A DNA stretch of 64,000 nucleotides, from the NCBI RefSeq assembly GCF_900188235.1, contig NZ_FZNT01000003.1:1-64000 (forward strand), written 5' to 3'. Origin of the DNA: Lutibacter agarilyticus. GTDB taxonomy: Bacteria > Bacteroidota > Bacteroidia > Flavobacteriales > Flavobacteriaceae. The notes under the pieces are model-generated. The model worked only from the letters and a program-made list of their open reading frames with translations. It was not told the DNA's origin and did no database searches. The position numbers and the translations under genes are program-made. Below are positions 45,848-54,359 of this stretch, piece after piece (the stretch's first letter is position 1; every line of letters begins with the position of its first letter).

Positions 45848-48800
45848 TTAAAAATTAATATTAAGACCCAAATTGAATGTTCTAGTAACTGGGTAAGTGA
45901 ATCCTGCAGAATAAGCTCCTTCAATCTTTTCTGGATCAAAAGGTTTTACAAAATCATCTGCCCAAGTATATAAATTGAATCCATTTGCATAAAGTCTAAT
46001 GTTTGTAATACCTAACACAGTTTTTAATTCCTCATATTTAAAGTCATATCCAAACTCTACAGTTTTCAACCTTACATAAGAAGCATCTCTTCTCCAAACA
46101 GAACTTTCCTTATACATCGCACCAACGTCTCCGTTAGTTCTATTTGCTGGCCATTTTCCTGGAATCCACTCACTGTTAATATCATAAGGATCTGCTTTTG
46201 TCCATCTATCATAAAAATAAGCAGGTGTGTTTCCTTTAAAAGCAAACATCTCAGCATATACTTCTCTAAAACGAACTGTATATTTAGCCGCTCCTTGAAA
46301 TAACATATTAAAATAGAAACCTTTGTATTCAGCATTCAAATTTAATCCGTAATACATTTTAGGCTTACCGCTATAAAATAGAGGTTGAACGTCCTGGCCA
46401 TCTACAATACCATCGTTATTCCAGTCAGCATATTGAAAATCACCAGGTAATTCACGATCTACATTACTACGGTCACCGTTTTGCATTGGAGCATCAACTA
46501 GTTCTTGTTCATTTTGGAACTGTCCAATGTAGTCATATCCCCATGCAATATCATTCCATCTATCACCTTGTTGACTTCTCCATCTATCCATACTATTTGT
46601 ATAAGATTCACCTTCAACATAATCTCTTTTGGTACGAGCATACGTGAAATTTGCAGAAACACCATATTTAAAATCGCTCCCTACATTATCTCTATATGAA
46701 ACTGAAAATTCCATACCTTTTGTAATTTCACTATTCAAATTTTCTTGAGGTAAAACGCCTCCATATGTGTTTGGCAAAGCAATACTTGGTCTCGCTGGAA
46801 TCCCATCTAATAATCTTTGGAAATAATCCGTAGTAAAATTAAACCTGTTGTTAAATAAACCAATATCAATACCAATATCTGTTGTTGTAGCATCCATCCA
46901 AGTAAGGTTTCCATTTGCTGCTGGTGGTGTACTGATTCCCTCTGTTAACTCACCATCATTAAATTCATATGAACCTCCACTTCCAATACTAAATCCAGGG
47001 ACATATTGAAAAGCACCACCTTCTGGCATTCCTGAAATACCATAAGACCCTCTTAATTTCAAATTAGAAATCCAACTTACATTATCCTTAATAAATGGTT
47101 CTTCTGACATTCGCCAACCTATAGAAGCAGTTGGATAAAAACCATATCTATTCTCTTTAGAGTATCTATATGTTCCCATATAACGACCTGCAAATTCGAA
47201 CAAATACTTTCCTTTGTAACCATAATTTAAACGACCAACATAAGAAAAATCAGCTGTTTGTTTTTCAATACCATCACTTTCTTGACCTTGCGCATCTGCA
47301 AACCTTAATTGATCTTTTGTATAAAAATTAGCATAGTATCTTTTAATAGTCGAATATCTTTCAGACCAAGAATTTTTTTCTATAACTAACGTAGCTCCAA
47401 GATCATGATCTTCATTAAACGTTCTGTCATAATTTACAAACCCCTGAAACGATAGTCCATCACTATTTGTATTTCCATTGCTAATACTTGCTGTACCATC
47501 TCTTTGCTTTACGGCGTTATATGCATCATTCTCCTCATCATAATTGTATAAATTATAAGTAGGGTATAAGCTTTTATTTTGATAATTCACCATATCATAA
47601 GCTGCAACAAGTTTTAAATTTAAACCTTCAGCAAATGGCGCATCATATTCAATAGCCATTGTAGAGGTGAAATTTCTAGTTACACTTTCATTATAACCTG
47701 TAAGATCTTTTTCCATAAACGCAACTGGGTTAAGCCCTGAAGAAACTGGAGATATATAATCTGGGTTACCGTTAGCATAAGGATATTCAGTCGGAAGCGT
47801 TATACGTGACCCTTTAAAAATATTAAAGAAGTTAGTTCCTGGTTGCCAATTTTTATCCCATCTTCCACTAATTAAAAGAGATGCTGTTAAATTATTTGCC
47901 AATTCAGTAGTAATGTTGGATCTAAGGTTGTATCGTTTGTAGCCCATATCGCCACTCTTAATCAAACCATCTTCTTTTACATATCCAAAACTCATAAAGT
48001 AATTTGTTTTTTCAGTACCTCCTGATGCTGAAAAATTTTGTTGCATTGTAAAAGCACTATCACTTATTGAAGCTTCATTCCAATCTGTTCCTTCATAGCC
48101 AGGACCACCATTCTTCCAATTTTGAATTTCTTCTGGTGAATAATAAGGAGTTCCTCCACCACCAGGTAAAAACAATTGTGTATCATTCCACATTTGTGTG
48201 TATTGTGAAGCCGACGCCATTTCAGGAATATCTGTTGGCTGAATAGAACCATACAATGAATTATATGTAAATGTTGGTTTTCTATTAGTTCCTTTTTTCG
48301 TCGTCACCAATATTACACCATTAGCAGCTCCCAAACCATAAATGGCTGCTGACGCATCTTTAAGAACAGAAATAGTTTCAATATCTTCTGAATTTAACTG
48401 TTGAAAGTCTTTTGAACCTCCTCTACGAATTCCATCAATTACGTAAATCGGCGCACCAAATCCACGAATATTAATGTCATTATCAAAAGAACCTGGTTGA
48501 CCAGACTGTTGACGAACCTGAACCCCTGCAATCTTTCCAGATAATTTTTGAGCGACACTTGCATTTGCAGTTGTTTGAATTTCCTCATTGTCTATAACTG
48601 CAACAGCAGCCGTTAAACTTTCTTTCTTTTGAGAACCATACCCTACAACAACAACTTCATCAAGAGATGAAACATCCGTTGTCATACTTACGTTAATAAC
48701 AGGTTCAGTACCTATTGCAACAGTTTGAGTTTCAAACCCAATATAGCTAAATATTAAATTTCCTTGTCCAGAAACCGCTATACTATAGTTTCCATCAAAA

Positions 48801-49015
48801 TCTGTAGAAACTCCAATATTTGAATTTTCTAGTACTACAGAAACTCCAGGTAGTGGCATATTTGTTTCGTCAACTACCTTACCTGTAATTGTTTTATTTT
48901 GTCCTAAAACATTTTGTGCATTAATAATTAGCACAAGAAATAATAGGTACATTAAAAAGCGTTTGGTCTTTTTAATATCGCCTTGAGGCATTTTTAAACG
49001 TTTATTTTTTATCAT
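45848..49015 (-). CDS. susC: SusC/RagA family TonB-dependent transporter
   Basis: 1055 residues. The signal peptide has a long basic n-region (residues 1-20); a later Met at position 9 is an alternative start. A CarboxypepD_reg-like domain (TITGKVVDETNMPLPGVSVV) comes first. Then follow the TonB box region and plug (SLDEVVVVGYGSQKKESLTA, IYVIDGIRRGG, VLKDASAAIYG), and a 22-stranded barrel that ends in TFNLGLNINF with the terminal Phe. It imports oligosaccharides released by surface GH99 in complex with SusD. No N-terminal anti-sigma signalling domain is present, so control is likely by the divergent regulator. Confidence 0.96.
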   Translation of the reverse strand: MIKNKRLKMPQGDIKKTKRFLMYLLFLVLIINAQNVLGQNKTITGKVVDETNMPLPGVSVVLENSNIGVSTDFDGNYSIAVSGQGNLIFSYIGFETQTVAIGTEPVINVSMTTDVSSLDEVVVVGYGSQKKESLTAAVAVIDNEEIQTTANASVAQKLSGKIAGVQVRQQSGQPGSFDNDINIRGFGAPIYVIDGIRRGGSKDFQQLNSEDIETISVLKDASAAIYGLGAANGVILVTTKKGTNRKPTFTYNSLYGSIQPTDIPEMASASQYTQMWNDTQLFLPGGGGTPYYSPEEIQNWKNGGPGYEGTDWNEASISDSAFTMQQNFSASGGTEKTNYFMSFGYVKEDGLIKSGDMGYKRYNLRSNITTELANNLTASLLISGRWDKNWQPGTNFFNIFKGSRITLPTEYPYANGNPDYISPVSSGLNPVAFMEKDLTGYNESVTRNFTSTMAIEYDAPFAEGLNLKLVAAYDMVNYQNKSLYPTYNLYNYDEENDAYNAVKQRDGTASISNGNTNSDGLSFQGFVNYDRTFNEDHDLGATLVIEKNSWSERYSTIKRYYANFYTKDQLRFADAQGQESDGIEKQTADFSYVGRLNYGYKGKYLFEFAGRYMGTYRYSKENRYGFYPTASIGWRMSEEPFIKDNVSWISNLKLRGSYGISGMPEGGAFQYVPGFSIGSGGSYEFNDGELTEGISTPPAANGNLTWMDATTTDIGIDIGLFNNRFNFTTDYFQRLLDGIPARPSIALPNTYGGVLPQENLNSEITKGMEFSVSYRDNVGSDFKYGVSANFTYARTKRDYVEGESYTNSMDRWRSQQGDRWNDIAWGYDYIGQFQNEQELVDAPMQNGDRSNVDRELPGDFQYADWNNDGIVDGQDVQPLFYSGKPKMYYGLNLNAEYKGFYFNMLFQGAAKYTVRFREVYAEMFAFKGNTPAYFYDRWTKADPYDINSEWIPGKWPANRTNGDVGAMYKESSVWRRDASYVRLKTVEFGYDFKYEELKTVLGITNIRLYANGFNLYTWADDFVKPFDPEKIEGAYSAGFTYPVTRTFNLGLNINF

Positions 49016-49107
49016 AATTAATGTTTGGTTAAATTAAAATTTGTTCGTTTTTACTCTTTAGTTTTTTAGGTTCATCATATTGTTATATTTTTTAATTATT
49101 TATGAAT

Positions 49108-49138
49108 CAAATGTATGTGGCCGTTATTAATTAACAAA
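49108..49138 (-). promoter_or_regulatory. susC promoter with -33 TTTG, TTAATTAA and -7 TANNTTTG
   Basis: On the minus strand, TTTG (49138-49135), a 19-bp spacer and TACATTTG (49115-49108) fit the Bacteroidota consensus exactly. TTAATTAA fills 49134-49127, just inside the -33 box and 11 bp from the -7 box. Predicted transcription starts near 49101, leaving a leader of about 85 nt before susC. Confidence 0.75.
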
Positions 49139-49261
49139 TAATTAAGACTTAATACGAGCTTAATTTTTAATTAATTTTAAAAAAAAAGATTTTTTCTTGA
49201 ACTTTTCTTTTTATTGAAAATATTCCAAGAGAATTATTCAAAAATAATATATCTTGCGTTC

Positions 49262-51787
49262 ATGTTTAGACAATTATTGCTTTTATTAAGCTTTCTTTTT
49301 TCCAGTATATTCTACGGTCAAGGCTATTTAGATGAAGGTCTTTTCTTCTCTTCACACGAAGTAAATCAAGACAAAAGGACTTCATTAAATCTTACACCTG
49401 AAGACCCTTTTCATTTTGATAACGCATTTAGTATAGAATTTGAAGCTAATTTTCGAAAAGGAGATGGTTATTACGGAAATATCTTCAAAATAATAGGTAA
49501 TGAAGGATTGAACATAGATCTTATCGCTAATTTAGATGATGAAAATGAAAATTTTTGGCTTGTTGTTCAGGACACGATTCTATTCAAATATAAATGGTCT
49601 GACATATTAGAAGGAGACTTTTATAAATGGATAAAATTTAATCTTTTTATAGATATTGAAAATTCTTCGCTTACCCTATCAATAAATGGCGATAAAATAA
49701 TTAAGAAAATTGCTCTCCACAAAGATTTAGAGGATTTTGAAATAAATTTTGGAAAAAACCTTAATAAAAATTTTGCAACTACTGATGTTTGCCCTATGAG
49801 TATCAAAAACATTAAAGTTTTTGATAATAATAAACTTGTAAGAAACTGGATTTTAGGAAAACATACTAGTTCCAATATTGTTTATGATGAAACTAATAAC
49901 CATATCGCGGTTGTATCAAATCCAACATGGTTAATGGACGAACATTTGTTTTGGAAAAAAACTAGAGATTTCAATTTTGAGAACCTCCTAGGAAGCGCCC
50001 AAGATGAATTTGGTCAACGAATTTTCTTTATCGACAAAAAAGCAGTCTATGTATACTCCGTTGAAATGCAGACCTTAGATACTTTAACCTACAAAGGGTC
50101 TCCATACATATTGGAATCAAACACATTTATTTACAATCCAAATCAAGATGAGATATGGTCCTATTCTTTTGAAGATAATTCAATTAGCAAATTTGACTTC
50201 AAAAGTTCAACATGGAGTTTTGAAGATGTTAAAATAAATGATGTAGTTAATTATTGGCATCACAACAATATCATTTCTCCTATAGATAGCTCCTTAATAA
50301 CATTTGGTGGATATGGGTACTACAAGTACAAAAGCGATTTAAAACAATTTAACCTTAAAAATTCAAGTTGGAAAACTTTTGATAAAAGCACCTCTATTGA
50401 ACCGAGATACCTAAGTTCTTCTGGAATATTAAATAAGGATAAATTCCTAATTTTTGGAGGGTATGGTAATTCTAATGGAAATCAGAATTTAGGCAGCCAA
50501 CATTTTTACGATCTTTTCACTGTAGATTTTAAGAGTTTGGAAGTGAAAAAACTTTGGGATTTAACCAACGTTAAGCACGCTCCATTTGTTCCAGTAGAGT
50601 CTATGGTAGTTGATTCTAATTCTGATAGTTTTTTCACCCTCATATATGACAATACTACATTTAATACAAACTTAAGACTTGCTCAGTTTAAAATTGATCA
50701 AAATGAAATGGTAGTATTTCCTGATTCGATTCCCTATAAGTTTTTGGATATAAAGTCTCGAAGCTCCTTATTTTTAAATCCTTCTCAGTCCAAACTTTAT
50801 GCGCTCAATGCTAATGAAAGTAATGTTAATCTATATTCACTTTCGTACCCTCCTCTTTTAATATCGGATATTTTTCAAGAAGAAATTAAACCTAATAAAT
50901 CATTCTGGGATCATTCATGGATTATTGCAATTTTGTCCGGACTAGTTGTTTTAATCATCCTTTTAATTTGGTTTAAGAAAAAAGCGAAATTAGTTATAAC
51001 CAATGAAAAGGAAGAAATTGAATTAAAGAAAGAGGCCCAACGATTGGCACCTTCTATATCAAAAAAAATTAAGCAATCCGCTATATATTTACATGGTGGC
51101 TTTCAAGTATATGATATAGATGGAAATGATATGACAGCAATGTTTACGCCTACTTTAAAACATTTGTTTATTATAATTCTATTGTCAGCATCAAAAAATG
51201 AGAAAGGAGTTTCATCTATTAAATTAACAGATATTTTATGGTATGACAAATCCGAGAACAGTGCAAGAAATAATAGAAATGTTAACATCAGTAAACTAAG
51301 AATTTTACTGGATAAAATTGGTGATATAGAAATTACAAATGACAATTCGTATTGGAAAATGAACATTGGAGATAATGTTTTTTGTGACTATTCATTTGTA
51401 ATTAACCTATTGAATAACTCATCCGGAGAACCTATTAAGGATAACGATATTCATAAACTTCTAACAATTGTATCACGTGGTCAAATTTGCCCAGATATTC
51501 AAACCGACTGGATTGATGATTTCAAAAACTATGTTTCAAACCTTCTAATTGATAATCTAGAACTAATATCAAAAACGCAGACAGATCTACACTTGAATAT
51601 ATTGATTGCAGAAACAATATTAAAATATGATCCCTTGAGTGAAGTTGCCTTATCTCTTCAGTGTAAATCTTTATATAATCTTGGAAAAAAAGGATTGGCA
51701 AAAAAATGTTACAATCATTATTGCAAGGAATATCTTGAATTGTTGGATTCAAAATTCGACAAAACATTTAAAAATATAATAGAATAA
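49262..51787 (+). CDS. Membrane-spanning one-component regulator (LamG-like/Kelch-like sensor, winged helix)
   Basis: 841 residues from ATG 49262, chosen because it gives a signal peptide (MFRQLLLLLSFLFSSIFYGQ); the frame is open 16 codons further up, from a TTG. Residues about 40-215 look like a LamG/concanavalin-type sandwich, about 230-530 like Kelch-type blades (FLIFGGYGNSNG, LITFGGYGYY). One membrane helix lies at about 551-571 (SWIIAILSGLVVLIILLIWF). The cytoplasmic part has a short coiled coil, a winged helix of OmpR/SARP type at about 610-705 (SASKNEKGVSSIKLTDILW, RNVNISKLRILLDKIG) and a helical tail like an activator TPR domain. There is no kinase domain. Divergent from susC, it probably senses the glycan in the periplasm and activates the PUL. 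Confidence 0.8.
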   Translation: MFRQLLLLLSFLFSSIFYGQGYLDEGLFFSSHEVNQDKRTSLNLTPEDPFHFDNAFSIEFEANFRKGDGYYGNIFKIIGNEGLNIDLIANLDDENENFWLVVQDTILFKYKWSDILEGDFYKWIKFNLFIDIENSSLTLSINGDKIIKKIALHKDLEDFEINFGKNLNKNFATTDVCPMSIKNIKVFDNNKLVRNWILGKHTSSNIVYDETNNHIAVVSNPTWLMDEHLFWKKTRDFNFENLLGSAQDEFGQRIFFIDKKAVYVYSVEMQTLDTLTYKGSPYILESNTFIYNPNQDEIWSYSFEDNSISKFDFKSSTWSFEDVKINDVVNYWHHNNIISPIDSSLITFGGYGYYKYKSDLKQFNLKNSSWKTFDKSTSIEPRYLSSSGILNKDKFLIFGGYGNSNGNQNLGSQHFYDLFTVDFKSLEVKKLWDLTNVKHAPFVPVESMVVDSNSDSFFTLIYDNTTFNTNLRLAQFKIDQNEMVVFPDSIPYKFLDIKSRSSLFLNPSQSKLYALNANESNVNLYSLSYPPLLISDIFQEEIKPNKSFWDHSWIIAILSGLVVLIILLIWFKKKAKLVITNEKEEIELKKEAQRLAPSISKKIKQSAIYLHGGFQVYDIDGNDMTAMFTPTLKHLFIIILLSASKNEKGVSSIKLTDILWYDKSENSARNNRNVNISKLRILLDKIGDIEITNDNSYWKMNIGDNVFCDYSFVINLLNNSSGEPIKDNDIHKLLTIVSRGQICPDIQTDWIDDFKNYVSNLLIDNLELISKTQTDLHLNILIAETILKYDPLSEVALSLQCKSLYNLGKKGLAKKCYNHYCKEYLELLDSKFDKTFKNIIE

Positions 51788-51972
51788 TTTATTTCAACCC
51801 TGATAACCTTAATTAGGTAAGGGTTAAAAAAAGTAAATGTTTTAAAATGAGTATTAGCCTATTATTGAATTTAATTAAAAAACGACAACATTAGGGCTAA
51901 TCCATTTAATTAATTCAAACACCATCCATAGTAATTAAAAATGTCAAACTCTTTTGAATTGGACTTTTTTAA

Positions 51973-52653
51973 TTACCTTTTGTCTATAGAATTTTCATCA
52001 AAACTAATCAGGTTAAACATTGCTCTAATGCGACTACGAACTCTATTTCCATATCTTTTTTCTATTTCTTCAGCGTTGAGGTTTGTTGTAATATGGGTTA
52101 TGCTTCGACTCCGCTCAGCAACCGATTTATTGTTACCTACAAATAAATCATATCGGGAAAGTAAGATTTCCCCAAGAACATTGCATTCTTTTGCATAATG
52201 TGAGCCTTTTGGTTCTACGCCCAAATCGTCAAAACAAAAGCTCTTTGTTTGGCTGTATTTTTCTAGCACTTCAAATCCAGATGCATTGAAATTAAAAACG
52301 ATATTTCGTGTTGGAATGATTTCATAGTTGGTTTTATGTGGAGCTAAATGAGCTAAGAGCTTCATTAATGATGTTTTTCCACAACCAACAGGTCCCGATA
52401 ATAATAATCCTTTGTTGGTATCGATTCCAATTCTTGAGCAACTGTAGTGGTCTTGAATGAAGTAACAGCATAGTTTAAAAAGTAGCGGCTCGTCTTCTTT
52501 GTAGATTTTGAAGTTTTTTCCAAAGAGTATATGGCCTTTGATGTTGAGGTAGGTTTTTATTTTTTCGAAATCATAATGTACTGTATTGTTTATAATTTCT
52601 CCTATTTGGAAGTTAGAGGTTCCTTCGGTTTTAATGTGTGGTGTTGGGTTCAT
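51973..52653 (-). CDS. DnaC/IstB-like AAA+ ATPase
   Basis: 226 residues. Walker A is GPVGCGKTS (87-95), Walker B is SFCFDDLG (138-145), and the sensor and arginine-finger region reads YGNRVRSRIR. These are features of helicase-loader ATPases encoded by many Bacteroidota elements. Residues 177-184 (SVAERSRS) correspond to a REP-like DNA segment lying in frame between the sensor-1 strand and the preceding helix; without it the reading RYDLFVGNN-ITHITTNLN would be continuous. It is the last gene of a minus-strand module with the helper and HTH genes, and probably helps replicate or maintain the excised element. Confidence 0.85.
   Translation of the reverse strand: MNPTPHIKTEGTSNFQIGEIINNTVHYDFEKIKTYLNIKGHILFGKNFKIYKEDEPLLFKLCCYFIQDHYSCSRIGIDTNKGLLLSGPVGCGKTSLMKLLAHLAPHKTNYEIIPTRNIVFNFNASGFEVLEKYSQTKSFCFDDLGVEPKGSHYAKECNVLGEILLSRYDLFVGNNKSVAERSRSITHITTNLNAEEIEKRYGNRVRSRIRAMFNLISFDENSIDKR
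52102..52119 (-). repeat. REP-like half-palindrome inside the ATPase gene
   Basis: GCTTCGACTCCGCTCAGC is a half motif of the flavobacterial extragenic repeat class. It lies in frame and encodes most of the peptide SVAERSRS. The reading frame is not broken. Confidence 0.55.
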
Positions 52654-52901
52654 AGTTATTTTATTGCTTGATAGTTGTGAATTTGACTTAGGGACTGATC
52701 TCTAAATTTTAGAATCTTTGATGTTCTTTTCATTTTGCCTTGATGCAAAACGAAACAAAAAATCAAGACTTGGATTTTCAGCTGTCAAATTAGTTTTCGA
52801 ATCCTAAAAGAAATGAACTCGCCGTTCCCAAACAGCATTTCTTTTTACGGATACTTCTAACATTTGACACTCGCTTCCAAATCCTAGGTCGGTTTAATTT
52901 G

Positions 52902-53591
52902 TTAGAGTGGTTCATCGTATCTTTTGTTTTGGTTGACGTGGAGGTTGTCTTGAAAATGGTCAAGTGGTAAATCATAGCTTGAATTGTTTGTTCTTTTCGA
53001 CTTGCTTCTAGATGAAAATTTCATTTCTTCAGCTTTTAGCATCCAACTTTTGGCTGTTGCTTGCCAATCAGTAATTTTTGATTTCCCACCTACTTTCCAA
53101 CCAATTCCCTGGTAGTGATTGAAAAATTTTTCAGCTTCCAAATCAGGGTAATTTTCTTTTTTAAAAAAATCTAAAATCAATTTTTCTTTTGCGATTGCCT
53201 CTAGTTTAATAAAGTTTATATTATGTTTATTAATGTTTATATTAGATACCAGCGCTTGTCCATTTTTGGGATAGTCTAAATACAACTCTTGCTTATCACT
53301 TGTACAGAAACTAAACAACCTCACTTTACTTCCTTTAAACGGATTATGAGAGGGACTGTAAAGAATATACTTCCAATGACTTAACTCTTTTATACATCTA
53401 TGATACGTTGTATTGGAACCTATTTTTGAAAACTTCATTACCTCTTCCCTATTTATATAAAATTCTTCTGGAAAACGATTGTAATTCCATAATTGAAATA
53501 AGGCAACATACAGGCTTATATGTGTTGGATTTAAGCGACTATCTTTAGAGAATTGATGAAAGATACCGTTGAGGTGTTTTATGTAGTTCAT
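52902..53591 (-). CDS. Element-encoded replication helper-like protein
   Basis: 229 residues. The N-terminal half (DSRLNPTHISLYVALFQLWN, EEFYINREEVMKFSKIGSNT, YHRCIKELSHWKYI) is a winged-helix of the kind found in primosomal/DnaD-like proteins of Bacteroidota elements. A later segment (LDFFKKENYPDLEAEKFFNH, YQGIGWKVGGKSKITDWQA) resembles the DnaD-type helical domain. The C-terminus is basic and disordered. Gene order HTH, this protein, loader ATPase resembles a compact replication module. The start overlaps the upstream stop by 4 bp (ATGA). The 248 bp to the next gene hold a short inverted repeat CTTGAT / ATCAAG (52739-52767) but no gene. Confidence 0.7.
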   Translation of the reverse strand: MNYIKHLNGIFHQFSKDSRLNPTHISLYVALFQLWNYNRFPEEFYINREEVMKFSKIGSNTTYHRCIKELSHWKYILYSPSHNPFKGSKVRLFSFCTSDKQELYLDYPKNGQALVSNININKHNINFIKLEAIAKEKLILDFFKKENYPDLEAEKFFNHYQGIGWKVGGKSKITDWQATAKSWMLKAEEMKFSSRSKSKRTNNSSYDLPLDHFQDNLHVNQNKRYDEPL

Positions 53592-53875
53592 AAACCTGCT
53601 TTTAAATTATGAACTCTATTTTCTTTCATCACTTTTGAAATTTCATCAGCATCATAGAAAATGATTCCTCCAATTTTTGTGTATGGTAAAGTTCCATTGA
53701 TTCGAAGTGTTTGAAGTGTTCCTGGACTCACTTTTAATAATTCCATTAACTCACCAGATTTTAGATATTTTTTCACTCCTGCAGAAGTTGTACTAGCTAA
53801 TAGTTTTTTGATGTCTTCTAATAATTCGATTTTAAATTCTCTTAGATCATCTGAAGTAATAATTTGTGTTGGCAT
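53588..53875 (-). CDS. Excisionase-type HTH protein
   Basis: 95 residues. A helical N-terminus is followed by the HTH_17 domain at about 42-88 (LKSGELMELLKVSPGTLQTL, RINGTLPYTKIGGIIFYDAD). This is the standard excisionase-like or replication regulator found in tRNA-targeting Bacteroidota elements. It is the first gene of the three-gene module, with its promoter in the iteron-like region upstream. It probably acts with the integrase in excision or controls the replication genes. Confidence 0.82.
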   Translation of the reverse strand: MPTQIITSDDLREFKIELLEDIKKLLASTTSAGVKKYLKSGELMELLKVSPGTLQTLRINGTLPYTKIGGIIFYDADEISKVMKENRVHNLKAGL

Positions 53876-53955
53876 TTTTTCAGCTTTTTTTAATTAATAA
53901 TTTCTTATAGCGATTTGACTTTCGTGCTACAAAGCTGAATTGTTTGAATGAGACT

Positions 53956-54308
53956 TTTTAGTATACACTAAGAATACTAAAAAATTTAACATTTTTTAAA
54001 TCGTATCTAACTGATATTAAACCCTATAATATTTAAGAAGATGTTAAATAGGGTGTTTTTTTAGTATTTTGAGCTTCTTTTCATCTTAAAAACCCTCCTT
54101 ATTTTCTTCAAAAAAATCGTGGTTTTTACTGAAAAAAGGTTTTTTTTTCACTTTTAGTACTTTTTAGAAACACTAAAAATAATTTACTTAAAATATTGTA
54201 TTTCAACACCTAAACAAAGTGTATTTTTCTTTTTTTTTGAAAAAATACACTTTTAGTATAAAGTTGTTGGAAAAAGTGTCAAAAATGCTGATTTTTGAAA
54301 TACTAAAA
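53956..54308. repeat. Iteron-like TTTTAGTAT repeats, candidate origin/control region
   Basis: The 484 bp from 53876 to 54359 hold no gene. TTTTAGTAT or a one-base variant occurs seven times: plus orientation at 53956, 54059, 54152 and 54251, minus orientation at 53974, 54171 and 54300. The first two form a 9-bp inverted repeat. A further hairpin with arms ACCCTAT / ATAGGGT (54021-54054) is followed by a T run. The position just upstream of a replication-type module suggests an origin or an autoregulatory region. Confidence 0.5.
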
Positions 54309-54359
54309 ACTTTTTGAAAAGCGATCTAAATCTTTAACGCCTACAAATACAATCAAATT

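Noticed and set aside
49214-49261. Extended TTG start of the regulator gene
   Set aside because: It adds 16 residues before the obvious signal peptide. ATG at 49262 is preferred.
51788-51972. Inverted repeats after the regulator gene (AACCCT / AGGGTT and others) as a terminator
   Set aside because: No T run follows the stem on either strand at the right place. A terminator there is possible but not supported.
52790-52975. 61-residue minus-strand open frame between the ATPase and helper genes
   Set aside because: It overlaps the 3' end of the helper gene in another frame and has no start-site or family support.
53876-54359. Possible CRISPR array because of repeated short motifs
   Set aside because: The repeats are only 9 bp, occur in both orientations, have unequal spacing, and no cas gene is present.
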